Assembly: GCF_900129285.1 (NCBI RefSeq)
Contig: NZ_FQUW01000007.1
Coordinates: forward strand, 62,001-126,000
Direction: 5' to 3'
DNA from: Desulfofundulus australicus DSM 11792
GTDB taxonomy: Bacteria > Bacillota > Desulfotomaculia > Desulfotomaculales > Desulfovirgulaceae
DNA: 64,000 bases
Part shown: one piece after another, positions 41,038-49,734 of the stretch
How the letters are laid out: each line of letters starts with the position of its first letter
How positions within the stretch are numbered: position 1 is the first letter of the stretch
The notes under the pieces: generated by a model
Databases searched by the model: none
Told to the model about the DNA's origin: nothing
Seen by the model: the letters and a program-made list of their open reading frames with translations, nothing else
Position numbers and translations under genes: made by a program

Positions 41038-41070
41038 TCCGACCTCTAACTTCCCACCTCCGACTTCCAT
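41038..41070. repeat. GGAAGTC-type heptamer repeat, copy 1
   Basis: Minus strand: ATGGAAGTCGGAGGTGGGAA followed by GTTAGAGGTCGGA, four to five imperfect units of seven bases (consensus GGAAGTC). It abuts the stop of the CoA-transferase gene. A closer copy is at 42791-42828. Confidence 0.6.
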
Positions 41071-42273
41071 TTAGATTGCCCCACACGCCTTTAACTCTTC
41101 AATTTCATCCGCAGTATACCCCAAACTCGTAAGAATTTCGCAGGTATGCTGGCCGAGAAGGGGAGGCGGCAGGCGGTATTCAATGGGCATTTCGGAGAAG
41201 TTCAATGGACTGCCGAGCACTTTGATTTTACCTGCTTTTTCATGATCCATTTCCACCACCATACCCCGGTGCAGAACCTGGGGATGGGAGACTACCTCCG
41301 AAATGGCGTTGATCATCCCGCAGGGCACCTTGTGCTCGTGCAGCAAGTTTACCCAGTAGCTGGCCTCTTTCTGGATGAAAATCTCAGCCAGCAGCTTCTC
41401 CAGCTCATCCCGGTGTTTTACCCTCATCTCATTGGTCACGAACCGGGGATCATCCACAAACTTGAGATCTAAAGCGGCACAGAAACGCTGCCAGATGGCG
41501 TCGTTACCCACGGCCAGAATGAAATACTTGTCCCTGGCTCGGAAAGCCCTGTACGGCACGATGGAAGGGTGACCCGAACCCATGCGGATGGGATCCTTCC
41601 CGGACGCGAAATAGTTGCTGGCCATATAGGTCAACCAGGAAACCTCAGTATCCAGAAGGGAGATGTCGATGTACTGGCCTTTGCCGGTTTCTTTGCGGGC
41701 CATCAGGGCGCTTAAGATCCCAATAACGGCATACATCCCCGCTCCAATATCAATTAAGGCCACACCAATGCGGACGGGCTCGCCGTCCTTTTCCCCCGTG
41801 ATGGACATCAGTCCACCTTCACCCTGCATGAGAAGGTCATAAGCAGGATGATTGCGATAGGGACCGTCCTGACCATATCCGGACAGGGAGCAGTAGATAA
41901 TCTGCGGGTTTATTTCTTTAATCCGCTCGTAATCCACACCCAGGCGCTGCACCGTTCCGGGCAGGAAATTTTCAATCATCACATCTGCTTCTCTGGCCAG
42001 CCTGTAGATAATTTCCCGCCCCTTGGGGGATTTCATGTTAACGGTAATGCTTTTCTTGTTCCTGTTGACGCTTAAGAAATAGGCGCTTTCTCCGTTAACA
42101 AAGGGTGGACCCCAGCCCCGGGTTTCATCCCCGACCCCGGGCATTTCCACCTTGATCACTTCTGCCCCCAGATCACCAAGAATCATGGTGCAGAAAGGTC
42201 CTGTCAGGACGCGGGATATATCCAGCACCTTAATTCCCTCCAGGGGCAACTTAATTTTTTTCCCCGCCGTCAT
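41071..42273 (-). CDS. Class III CoA-transferase (glutarate/dicarboxylate type)
   Basis: A 400-aa CaiB/BaiF-family protein. The ATG at 42273 is used because AAGGAGGGGAG precedes it. Motifs: VLDISRVLTGPFCTMILGDLGAEVIKVE (N-terminal Rossmann part), GYGQDGPYRNHPAYDLL and the catalytic Asp175 in ALIDIGAGMYA. It resembles the succinate/glutarate CoA-transferase (SUGCT) group from memory (SVNRNKKSI, QVLHRGMVVEM, PPPLLGQHT). It would activate glutarate with succinyl-CoA or a similar donor. Confidence 0.88.
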   Translation of the reverse strand: MTAGKKIKLPLEGIKVLDISRVLTGPFCTMILGDLGAEVIKVEMPGVGDETRGWGPPFVNGESAYFLSVNRNKKSITVNMKSPKGREIIYRLAREADVMIENFLPGTVQRLGVDYERIKEINPQIIYCSLSGYGQDGPYRNHPAYDLLMQGEGGLMSITGEKDGEPVRIGVALIDIGAGMYAVIGILSALMARKETGKGQYIDISLLDTEVSWLTYMASNYFASGKDPIRMGSGHPSIVPYRAFRARDKYFILAVGNDAIWQRFCAALDLKFVDDPRFVTNEMRVKHRDELEKLLAEIFIQKEASYWVNLLHEHKVPCGMINAISEVVSHPQVLHRGMVVEMDHEKAGKIKVLGSPLNFSEMPIEYRLPPPLLGQHTCEILTSLGYTADEIEELKACGAI

Positions 42274-42543
42274 GCTGTCTCCCCTCCTTGTTCCAAATAA
42301 TAAAATGGGTTCCAATAGATGAGTTATTATTTAGACAGACATTTGGTTTTTCCTGCTGTGATAACAAAAATTTTTTCTTAATATTCTTGAGAGACTTAAA
42401 GCGCTAGAAAGAAAAAAAGAGCCCCCTCTTCAAGGGGACCCTGGTTTTACCGGTGTGCGAAAGTGTGCAATTTGCCTTTTCGCAATCTATCCAGCTACCT
42501 TCTATAAGAGAAAGCCTCCGATTCACGGAGGCCTTGATTTCAC

Positions 42544-42619
42544 TGGTGGGCGATGACGGATTTGAACCGCCGACCCCATGCTTGTAAGGCATGTGCTCTC
42601 CCAGCTGAGCTAATCGCCC
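42544..42619 (-). tRNA. tRNA-Val(TAC)
   Basis: Full cloverleaf of 76 nt with encoded CCA. Acceptor GGGCGAT/ATCGCCC; anticodon loop CTTACAA gives TAC, reading GUA and related Val codons. Confidence 0.97.
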
Positions 42620-42622
42620 TTA

Positions 42623-42698
42623 TGGTGACCCCAGCGGGATTCGAACCCGCGTTACCGCCGTGAAAGGGCGGTGTCTTAGACCACTTGACCATGGGGCC
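42623..42698 (-). tRNA. tRNA-Glu(TTC)
   Basis: 76 nt with encoded CCA. Anticodon loop CTTTCAC gives TTC. Directly upstream of tRNA-Val. Confidence 0.97.
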
Positions 42699-42790
42699 AT
42701 AATCTATCGTCAGTCGCGGAAGTCAGAAGCCAGAAATAATTGCCCCCTGTACCTATCATACCAAAAAAAATGACCTAAAAATCAACGATA

Positions 42791-42828
42791 ATCTCTGACT
42801 TCCAACTTCCGACCTCCGACTTCCATTC
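42791..42828. repeat. GGAAGTC-type heptamer repeat, copy 2
   Basis: Minus strand: ATGGAAGTCGGAGGTCGGAA followed by GTTGGAAGTCAGAGAT. Units GGAAGTC, GGAGGTC, GGAAGTT, GGAAGTC. It lies between tRNA-Glu and the CAT tRNA; a short related piece is at 42715-42733. Confidence 0.7.
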
Positions 42829-42904
42829 TGGTGGGCCCACCAGGACTCGAACCTGGAACCAGCCGGTTATGAGCCGGATGCTCTACCAATTGAGCTATAG
42901 GCCC
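42829..42904 (-). tRNA. tRNA with CAT anticodon (elongator Met or Ile2)
   Basis: 76 nt with encoded CCA. Acceptor GGGCCTA/TGGGCCC; anticodon loop CTCATAA gives CAT. It lacks the initiator features, so it is elongator Met or the lysidine-modified Ile2 species. First of the three minus-strand tRNAs. Confidence 0.93.
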
Positions 42905-43003
42905 ACAAAGCACTAAAACACATAACATGCATTAATGATTATACATAAAATTACGGCCCCGGTCAATGGCTTTGTAAAGAAAAATTATCCCGGGGCTGGT
43001 GTT

Positions 43004-44104
43004 TTAATCTAAGTAATCTTTGAGTTTCTTGCTGCGGCTCGGATGCCGCAACTTGCGCAGTGTTTTCGCTTCAATCTGACGGATCCGTTCCCGGGTCACT
43101 CCAAATTTCTGGCCAACTTCCTCCAGAGTCCGGGCACGGCCGTCGTCCAGGCCAAAGCGCAGGCGTAATACCTTCTGTTCCCGATCGGTAAGGGTTTTTA
43201 AAACTTCCTCCAGCTGCTCCCGCAAAAGCGTATAGGAGGCCTCTTCCGCCGGCGCCCTGGCGTCCTGGTCTTCAATGAAATCTCCCAGGTGAGAATCCTC
43301 TTCTTCACCAATAGGCGTTTCCAGGGAAACGGGTTCCTGGGCTATCTTCATAATTTCACGTACTTTTTCTTCAGAAATACCCATCTCCTTGGCTATTTCC
43401 TCAGGAGTTGGTTCCCGGCCCAGTTCCTGCAGGAGCTGGCGGGAAACCCGGATCAGCTTGTTGATGGTTTCCACCATGTGCACCGGTATGCGGATGGTCC
43501 TGGCCTGATCAGCAATGGCCCGGGTAATGGCCTGCCGGATCCACCAGGTAGCATAGGTACTGAACTTGTATCCCTTGCGATAGTCAAATTTTTCTACAGC
43601 CTTGATTAGCCCCAGGTTACCTTCCTGGATTAGGTCCAGAAAAAGCATCCCCCGGCCTACATAACGCTTGGCTATACTTACCACCAGGCGCAGGTTGGCT
43701 TCTGCCAGCCGCCGTTTCGCTTCCTCGTCCCCCTGCTCAATTCTCTTGGCCAGTTCAATTTCTTCCTCCGGTGTTAAGAGGGGGATACGACCAATTTCTT
43801 TCAGGTACATTCTAACGGGATCGTCTATGGCGATACCTTCGGGAATGGAAAGGTCAACATCTTCCTCCGCTGAAGGTTCTATAACGGCATCGTCCATGGG
43901 TTCCAGATCCGGAACCTCGGGTACAACCTCGATGCCCATACTGGCCAGTTTTTCATAAATATCGTCAATTTGTTCCGGCGTTAGCTCAACCCCTTGCAGG
44001 GTATCCATAATTTCACTATAGGTCAGGATGCCTCTTTTCTTACCTTTTTCGATTAATTCCTTGACGCACTCGAGTTTATTCAATTCATCCCCCAATTTAT
44101 TCAT
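43004..44104 (-). CDS. rpoD: Primary sigma factor SigA/RpoD
   Basis: A 366-aa protein. Region 1.2 ([22 protein letters not shown], in parts), region 2 ([51 protein letters not shown]), region 3, and region 4 ([28 protein letters not shown] in parts) are intact. Housekeeping promoter recognition. It overlaps dnaG by eight bases. Confidence 0.98.
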   Translation of the reverse strand: MNKLGDELNKLECVKELIEKGKKRGILTYSEIMDTLQGVELTPEQIDDIYEKLASMGIEVVPEVPDLEPMDDAVIEPSAEEDVDLSIPEGIAIDDPVRMYLKEIGRIPLLTPEEEIELAKRIEQGDEEAKRRLAEANLRLVVSIAKRYVGRGMLFLDLIQEGNLGLIKAVEKFDYRKGYKFSTYATWWIRQAITRAIADQARTIRIPVHMVETINKLIRVSRQLLQELGREPTPEEIAKEMGISEEKVREIMKIAQEPVSLETPIGEEEDSHLGDFIEDQDARAPAEEASYTLLREQLEEVLKTLTDREQKVLRLRFGLDDGRARTLEEVGQKFGVTRERIRQIEAKTLRKLRHPSRSKKLKDYLD

Positions 44105-45872
44105 TCCCCCTTTCCAGCAAGGGTTTACTCTTCTGTAACAATTTCTGCAGGTCGCCTAACACCCGGACTATACGCCCCTGATCACCAACCCGCTCTGCTT
44201 CGGCCAGCTCCTGTACCAGCCTTTCCCTCTGCTCCTGGAGATAGCTCCTTTCCACAGCCCGGGTCAGGTCGGAAATCATTTTAACCGGGTCACCCCCGGG
44301 TATTTTTTCCATTAACAAGCGGCTTAATAAGTGTTGCTCTTCTTCATTCAGCTCATCCATCCACGCGGCTGGATCAACCCTCTCTCCCCGGCAGACAAGC
44401 GTAAAAATCCGGCGCAAACCGGGCTCCCGGGGGAAGGATTCTCCCAGGCGCTGGCGTACTTCCTGCACATAAGCCGGATAATGTAACAACAACTGCAGAA
44501 GAAACAATTCCGCCTTATTATAGGCGTTTGCTAATATATTATGCTTATTTTTAGCAATTTTATCCGAATTTAACCATTTTCTTCCCGGGTTTTTATTAAA
44601 TCGCCGTAAAGCATCTCTCACCGCTTCCCAGCTTAAGCTCAGGCGGGCAGCTACCCGCCTGATACCCTCTTCCCGCTCTGCTTCCCCGGGCATGGCCGCC
44701 AGGTTTGGCAGGACCTGAGCCAGCAGGGAAGCGGAACTTCCACCATTTTTTGCAGCCTGGTTTAGTTTATAATCCAGTAAAGGAGCTGCCGTTTCTACCA
44801 GTTGCTGCCATTTTTCTCCGCCATGCTGCCTGATATATTCATCCGGATCCTTTCCTTCGGGAATGGTAACCACGCGCACACGAAAGCCAATCTGCTGCAA
44901 AAGATCCAGTCCCCGGATAGAAGCGGCAACTCCTGCTGTATCCGCATCGTAAGCAATTACCACATCCCTGGTATAACGGGACAAAAGATGACCCTGTTCC
45001 GCAGTAAGACTGGTCCCCAGGGAAGCCACCACGTTACGAACACCATGCTGGTAGGCGGTAATCACATCCATATACCCTTCCATGATGATGGCATAGCCCT
45101 TTTCCCGGATAGCAGCTCTGGTCAGATGCAGGCCGAAAAGCAATTTCCCCTTATTGAAGATTGAACTCTCAGGGGAATTCAAATACTTTGGCTGGCTGTC
45201 ATCCAGCACCCGTCCCCCGAAACCAACTACCCTTCCCTGGGCATTATATATGGGAAAGATCAGGCGGTTTCTAAACCGGTCGTAAAGCTTTCCCCGCTCC
45301 CCCCTGGTTAAAAGACCCAGATCCACAGCCCGGTGCAAAGAACAGTTGCGGGAGGCAAGAAACTGTAACAGGGTATCCCACCCGGGAGGAGCATAACCCA
45401 GTTGAAATATCTCCCGGGTATGCCGGGACACTCCCCGCCTTTCCAGGTAGCTGCGGGCTTCCTCTGCCTCCGGCCGGTGGATGAGAAAATGGTGGTAAAA
45501 GTCCCGCACCATAGCGTTAATTTCCCAGGCCTGTTCCTCCAGCCAGGCCCGTGTCCCCTCCCGGTGCCTTTCAGTACGTGGTACGGTAATGCCGGCCTGC
45601 CTCGCCAGCCGGTATACCGCCTCGGGAAAAGTAAGGTTTTCCTGCAGCATTAAAAATTTAAAGACGTTACCACCCGTCCCGCAGCCAAAACAGTAAAAGA
45701 TTTGCTTCTCCGGGCTTACGGTAAAGGACGGATCCCTCTCCTGGTGAAAGGGGCAAATACCGACAAAATTTTTTCCCTTCTTCTCCAGGCGAACATATTC
45801 ACCAATTACCTGCACAATATCAGTAGCCTGGCGAACGGATTCCACCACTTCATCAGGGATTAAGCCACCCAT
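44097..45872 (-). CDS. dnaG: DNA primase DnaG
   Basis: About 591 aa from the ATG at 45872, which follows AAGGGTG; a frame extending to 45908 is less likely. Zinc-binding domain [11 protein letters not shown] and CFGCGTGGN, then the catalytic core with [18 protein letters not shown] and Toprim [14 protein letters not shown] and AYDADTAG, then a C-terminal DnaB-binding helical part. Second gene of the dnaG-rpoD macromolecular synthesis operon. Confidence 0.97.
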   Translation of the reverse strand: MGGLIPDEVVESVRQATDIVQVIGEYVRLEKKGKNFVGICPFHQERDPSFTVSPEKQIFYCFGCGTGGNVFKFLMLQENLTFPEAVYRLARQAGITVPRTERHREGTRAWLEEQAWEINAMVRDFYHHFLIHRPEAEEARSYLERRGVSRHTREIFQLGYAPPGWDTLLQFLASRNCSLHRAVDLGLLTRGERGKLYDRFRNRLIFPIYNAQGRVVGFGGRVLDDSQPKYLNSPESSIFNKGKLLFGLHLTRAAIREKGYAIIMEGYMDVITAYQHGVRNVVASLGTSLTAEQGHLLSRYTRDVVIAYDADTAGVAASIRGLDLLQQIGFRVRVVTIPEGKDPDEYIRQHGGEKWQQLVETAAPLLDYKLNQAAKNGGSSASLLAQVLPNLAAMPGEAEREEGIRRVAARLSLSWEAVRDALRRFNKNPGRKWLNSDKIAKNKHNILANAYNKAELFLLQLLLHYPAYVQEVRQRLGESFPREPGLRRIFTLVCRGERVDPAAWMDELNEEEQHLLSRLLMEKIPGGDPVKMISDLTRAVERSYLQEQRERLVQELAEAERVGDQGRIVRVLGDLQKLLQKSKPLLERGNE

Positions 45873-45974
45873 GGGAATCACCCTTCTAACCCATCCCAGG
45901 AGCGTCACGTCCCTCTGTGAAAGAGGTATTCGCTATCACTATAGATTTTCCTCCCCAAACCTTCGACAATTTTT

Positions 45975-46976
45975 CTACGACACGGGAAAAGCCCGGGGAA
46001 TAAAGAGACGGGAGAACTGGGCAATAGCGAAATGATCGGTCATACCCGCAATGTAATCACAGACAACCCTTTCCACTCCCATTTCCTCGACTTTCTTAAG
46101 TTGTTCCGGGGGTAAAGCTTCCGGGTGCCTGGTGAAATAGAAGTACAGGTACTGAACCACGTTTTTGGCTTTAGCTTCCTCTTTTTTGGCCTCCGAGCCC
46201 ACATAAACGCGAGCAAAAAGGAAGGCACGCAATTCATCTGTAGCCTGCTGGACCTCGGAGCTCATGGAAATCACCGGTTTATCCCAGCTGTTGTTGATCA
46301 GATCCAGAACCATGGTATTAATGCGCTCCCGGTGTGTACGCCCCAGGACATCAAGGCAGGCCCGGGGCAGATCATTTAAAGTAAGAATGCCGCTCCGGAT
46401 GGCATCGTCAATGTCATGGTTAATATAGGCTACGCGATCACAAATTCTCACCACCTGTCCTTCCAGAGTAACCGGTCTGCCGGGGCCAGTATGGTTCAAA
46501 ATCCCATCCCGTACTTCCCGGGTAAGGTTGAGACCCTTTCCCCCTTCCAGTTCATCCACGATTCGCAAGCTCTGCTCGTTATGGCGAAAGCCAGGGGGGT
46601 AGACTTCATTTAAAGCTTCTTCCCCAATATGACCAAAAGGGGTATGCCCCAGGTCATGTCCCAGGGCAATGGCTTCGGTAAGGTCTTCATTTAAGCGCAA
46701 CGCCTTGGCCACCGTGCGGGAAATTTGAGCCACTTCAAGAGTATGGGTAAGCCGGGTGCGGTAATGATCGCCTTCAGGGATGATAAATACTTGAGTTTTT
46801 CCTTTTAAACGGCGAAAACTTTTGGAATGGATAATCCTATCCCTATCCCGCTGAAAAGCGGTGCGTACCTGGCAGGGTTCCTCGGGGTACAGACGACCGG
46901 CACTGGCCGAGCTGCAACAGGCATAGGGAGATAACTGCTGTTCCTCCAGCCTTTCGGTACGTTCTCGAATGTTCAT
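45975..46976 (-). CDS. dgt: dGTPase-like HD-domain triphosphohydrolase
   Basis: A 333-aa protein. HD motifs: RLTHTLEVAQISR, ALGHDLGHTPFGH, and YINHDIDDAIRSG; with the N-terminal FRRLKGKTQVF of the deoxyguanosinetriphosphate triphosphohydrolase-like group. Upstream of dnaG by about 100 bp in the same direction, a common order in these Firmicutes. It probably balances dNTPs. Confidence 0.93.
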   Translation of the reverse strand: MNIRERTERLEEQQLSPYACCSSASAGRLYPEEPCQVRTAFQRDRDRIIHSKSFRRLKGKTQVFIIPEGDHYRTRLTHTLEVAQISRTVAKALRLNEDLTEAIALGHDLGHTPFGHIGEEALNEVYPPGFRHNEQSLRIVDELEGGKGLNLTREVRDGILNHTGPGRPVTLEGQVVRICDRVAYINHDIDDAIRSGILTLNDLPRACLDVLGRTHRERINTMVLDLINNSWDKPVISMSSEVQQATDELRAFLFARVYVGSEAKKEEAKAKNVVQYLYFYFTRHPEALPPEQLKKVEEMGVERVVCDYIAGMTDHFAIAQFSRLFIPRAFPVS

Positions 46977-46991
46977 TTTATCACCCCGACG

Positions 46992-47025
46992 AAAAACCCC
47001 CGGGGCCGTATTAAAAAACCGGGGG
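46992..47025 (-). terminator. Terminator of the flavoprotein gene
   Basis: CCCCCGG/CCGGGGG stem; on the minus strand followed by TTTTT. It isolates dgt-dnaG-rpoD from the upstream gene. Confidence 0.82.
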
Positions 47026-47033
47026 TATTGACT

Positions 47034-47657
47034 CTATCCGCCCGCTGCCCGGGACCTTTTACGCAAATCCCGGGTAGCCAGAGCCACTTCCACCACCCGC
47101 CGGGCCAGAATTTTTGCCCGCTGCAATCCCAGGATATCCTCACTGGCGGGATCCTGGGCGCAGGCGCCCTGATGCCCGGCATCATACTCCAGGTAACCGT
47201 CCCCCACCACGGTCATTCCCTGGCAGAGCATCATATCGTGCATTGTTCTAAGGGCAGTCTCCTGACCGCCAAAGCGGGAGCCACCTACCGTTAATGCCCC
47301 GCCGACAACATTAATAAGGGCTTTTTCCCGGCGCAAAAGACGGGTGCGATCCCAGAAAGCTTTTAAATGAGAGGAAACAGTGCTGAAATAAACAGGGCTT
47401 CCCATAATGATACCATCGGCCTGGCGCATTAAATTGAAAATCTCTTCCAGACGGGTTCCGGAAAAACATTTCCCGGTACAGGGATCCGAGCAAACAGTAC
47501 AGTAAGGAACCTTTAATTCTGCCAGAACCTCGGAAACCTGACAAAAGTTAAATCTTGCACCCGCAGCTTCCACCACTTCCCTGGTGGCCAGCAGCATCTG
47601 GGCAGTACTGCCTGTGCGGCGAGGACTGCCGTTAATAGCCAGAACCAGCATCTTCAA
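47034..47657 (-). CDS. NADPH-dependent FMN reductase/iron-sulfur flavoprotein family
   Basis: A 207-aa flavodoxin-like protein: INGSPRRTGSTAQML binds FMN phosphate, and IIMGSPVYFSTVSSHLKAFWDRT is the second FMN loop. The cysteines in CTVCSDPCTGKC (about residues 53-64) recall the Fe-S site of archaeal and clostridial iron-sulfur flavoproteins, but the spacing is not exact. Electron-transfer role; substrate unknown. Confidence 0.82.
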   Translation of the reverse strand: MKMLVLAINGSPRRTGSTAQMLLATREVVEAAGARFNFCQVSEVLAELKVPYCTVCSDPCTGKCFSGTRLEEIFNLMRQADGIIMGSPVYFSTVSSHLKAFWDRTRLLRREKALINVVGGALTVGGSRFGGQETALRTMHDMMLCQGMTVVGDGYLEYDAGHQGACAQDPASEDILGLQRAKILARRVVEVALATRDLRKRSRAAGG

Positions 47658-47761
47658 ACCCTCTCTTAAAAAACTTAAACAATGTTATTTTACCTGTAAA
47701 AAAAATTTCCTTCCTTAAAATTTTAAAAAAAATTATTCCCGGTGAAATAAATTTAGACCTT

Positions 47762-48343
47762 TTAAGGGCTTCTAAGGCGAACTTGAGCCATTAAAGTATA
47801 GATAGGACCACCGGGAGTAAGCTTGCTTTGCATAAGGTCCACTGAACCCACCTGCATCCAGCCCAGATTATCATAGTCAGGGCCAAGCTGGCGCACCATG
47901 GTCATCAATTCCGGTGCCCCCCGGAGTGAGCGCAACCTGGCCAGGGTCAGGTGGGGTGAAAAAGACCGCCCCGGTAGCGGTATCCCGAATGGCAGCATCG
48001 CCCCGGCCACCAACCGGTGAATTTCCCACAACTCATTCTCCCCGCCAGCAACCCCCGCCCAGAGTACCCGGGGATGCCGGGCATCCGGGAATACACCCAG
48101 ACCACCCAGTTGCAGGGTAAAAAATTTCCGGTCAAGCAGAGCCCCCTGCACCGCTGAAATGAGAGCGTCAATTATAGCCACATCCACTTCACCTAAAAAG
48201 TGAACAGTTAAATGCAGGTTTTCCCTTCCCACCCATTTGGCATCCACCCCTGTTCCCCGCAGCTGCTTTTGAATCTCCCAGAGCCGGTCTTTAATCTCAT
48301 CGGGAAGATTTATGGCCCAGAAAAGCCTTAAGGTTTTACCCAT
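47762..48343 (-). CDS. thpR: RNA 2',3'-cyclic phosphodiesterase ThpR
   Basis: A 193-aa two-histidine phosphoesterase. The paired HxTx motifs are HLTVHFLG and HLTLARL. The ATG at 48343 follows GAGGAGGGAAG; longer frames lack such a site. It overlaps the HD-GYP gene by eight bases. The enzyme opens 2',3'-cyclic phosphate RNA ends. Confidence 0.92.
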   Translation of the reverse strand: MGKTLRLFWAINLPDEIKDRLWEIQKQLRGTGVDAKWVGRENLHLTVHFLGEVDVAIIDALISAVQGALLDRKFFTLQLGGLGVFPDARHPRVLWAGVAGGENELWEIHRLVAGAMLPFGIPLPGRSFSPHLTLARLRSLRGAPELMTMVRQLGPDYDNLGWMQVGSVDLMQSKLTPGGPIYTLMAQVRLRSP

Positions 48344-49346
48344 CTCTTCCCTCCTCTTCCTCGCTATATTCACCAAGCATGCGTAAAAAGGCTTTAACCA
48401 CCCGGGGGTCAAACTGGCTCCCGGCATTGCGCTTCAACTCCTCGATGGCTTCCGGTAACGGCAACGCCGGGCGGTAACGGCGATCGGAGGTCATGGCATC
48501 AAAGGCGTCGGCCACAGCCAGAATCCGGCTTAACAGGGGGATTTCCTCTCCCCGCAACCCCTGCGGGTAACCCTTCCCATCAAAGCGTTCATGATGGGCC
48601 AGGACTACCGGAACTACATCCCCCAGCCAGCTTATATGGGATAAGATGGCAGCCCCCATTTCAGGGTGTTTGGTAATCAGCTTGAATTCATCTGCGCTCA
48701 AAGCTCCCGCCTTGTTAAGAATATTTTCCGGTACACCGATTTTACCCACGTCGTGTACAATGCCGCATATGTAAGCCAGATCAACTTCTTTCTCATCCAG
48801 ACCCAGAGCCTCCGCAATCATGCGGGCATATTCCGCCACCTTTTCACTATGGCCCATTGTGTACTGATCCCGTGCTCCAATGGCTTCGGCGAAAGCATAG
48901 ATGGTTTCAAACTGTTCCGAAATGGTGGTCAAACGGTTGCTAATTGTTTTCTTCAGCAGATTCCGGTTCTGGAAGAAATTGTAATATACAGCGCAGGCCC
49001 CCAATATCTTCTTGCTGCGGTTAGTTATAAGGGAAGTATCAGCCAGGAAAAATTTGGGTAGCATGTGTGACCCTGTTTTTATTTCTTCCAGGCGTAAAGA
49101 AAACTCCCGGCCTGTTTCCAGGGTTTCAATCAAGGCACTGGTATACCTGCCCCTGCGATCAAATTTTTTGCCCTGAAAAAGGATGTCGATCAGGGGACGG
49201 TAAGCGGCTTCTTCTTTATTTATTCCCAGTTCCCTTTCTGATGCCCTGTTAAAATAGATTAAATACCCCCTGCGGTCAATAACCAGCACCGGACAGGGCA
49301 GGTTGTTCAAGACCTGCTCTTCCAGAGATACCCCTTCATCATCCAT
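48336..49346 (-). CDS. PAS/HD-GYP domain protein
   Basis: A 336-aa protein with PAS at about 12-120 (VLVIDRRGYLIYFNRASEREL) and HD-GYP at about 150-325 (HSEKVAEYARMIAEALG, GIVHDVGKIGVPENILNK, HHERFDGKGYPQGLRG). HD-GYP enzymes hydrolyse cyclic di-GMP or relatives; all metal ligands and the GYP signature are present, so it may be active. Coupled to thpR. Confidence 0.93.
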   Translation of the reverse strand: MDDEGVSLEEQVLNNLPCPVLVIDRRGYLIYFNRASERELGINKEEAAYRPLIDILFQGKKFDRRGRYTSALIETLETGREFSLRLEEIKTGSHMLPKFFLADTSLITNRSKKILGACAVYYNFFQNRNLLKKTISNRLTTISEQFETIYAFAEAIGARDQYTMGHSEKVAEYARMIAEALGLDEKEVDLAYICGIVHDVGKIGVPENILNKAGALSADEFKLITKHPEMGAAILSHISWLGDVVPVVLAHHERFDGKGYPQGLRGEEIPLLSRILAVADAFDAMTSDRRYRPALPLPEAIEELKRNAGSQFDPRVVKAFLRMLGEYSEEEEGRDG

Positions 49347-49734
49347 ACCGCGTCCCCTTTCTGTTAAAGGACTGCTATTAATTTTCTCTCTTTTTCGCCT
49401 TTTTCCTGTAAACTGTCCTGCAAATTATGAACCCTCCCAATAAAGGAGGGTTCCAGCTTGTAGACAAAGTATTTCCGGGATGTGCCCTGGTTTTAGTCGT
49501 CGCTCCCGGTCGTATCGCTGGCCGGGCCAAAAGGCCCCGGCTCCGGTCTTCGGCGGGTACCGGCCACATTCACACATCCTGTGTTCAGGTGGCCTCCGCG
49601 GACATCCTGTCCGCGGCACGGGCCTGGCCCGGCAGCGCTCACTCCAGGTCGCTCCTCCTTTAAAACCAGGGCACATGGGGAGTTTGTCATCAATCTGGGT
49701 TCAGGTTTAGCTCAATAATTTGGGCAAGTTACTG
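49347..49734. other. 388-bp region with hairpin and MITE-like copy
   Basis: Between ppdK and the HD-GYP gene. It holds the hairpin GAACCCTCC/GGAGGGTTC at 49429-49453 (possible terminator) and the long form of the dispersed repeat. No gene is present. Confidence 0.6.
49456..49690. repeat. MITE-like dispersed repeat, copy 2 (long form)
   Basis: Terminal inverted repeats ATGTGCCCTGGTTTTA (49480-49495) and TAAAACCAGGGCACAT (49661-49676), a perfect 16-bp match. The outer parts match copy 1 at 20.6 kb; an extra block of about 95 bp in the middle carries two TCC-loop hairpins, ACACA-TCC-TGTGT (49572-49584) and CCGCGGACA-TCC-TGTCCGCGG (49596-49616). No coding capacity. Confidence 0.75.

Noticed and set aside
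42404-42592. 61-residue minus-strand reading frame overlapping tRNA-Val
   Set aside because: Its first part is the tRNA sequence read as protein (HGVGGSNPSSP), a well-known artefact.
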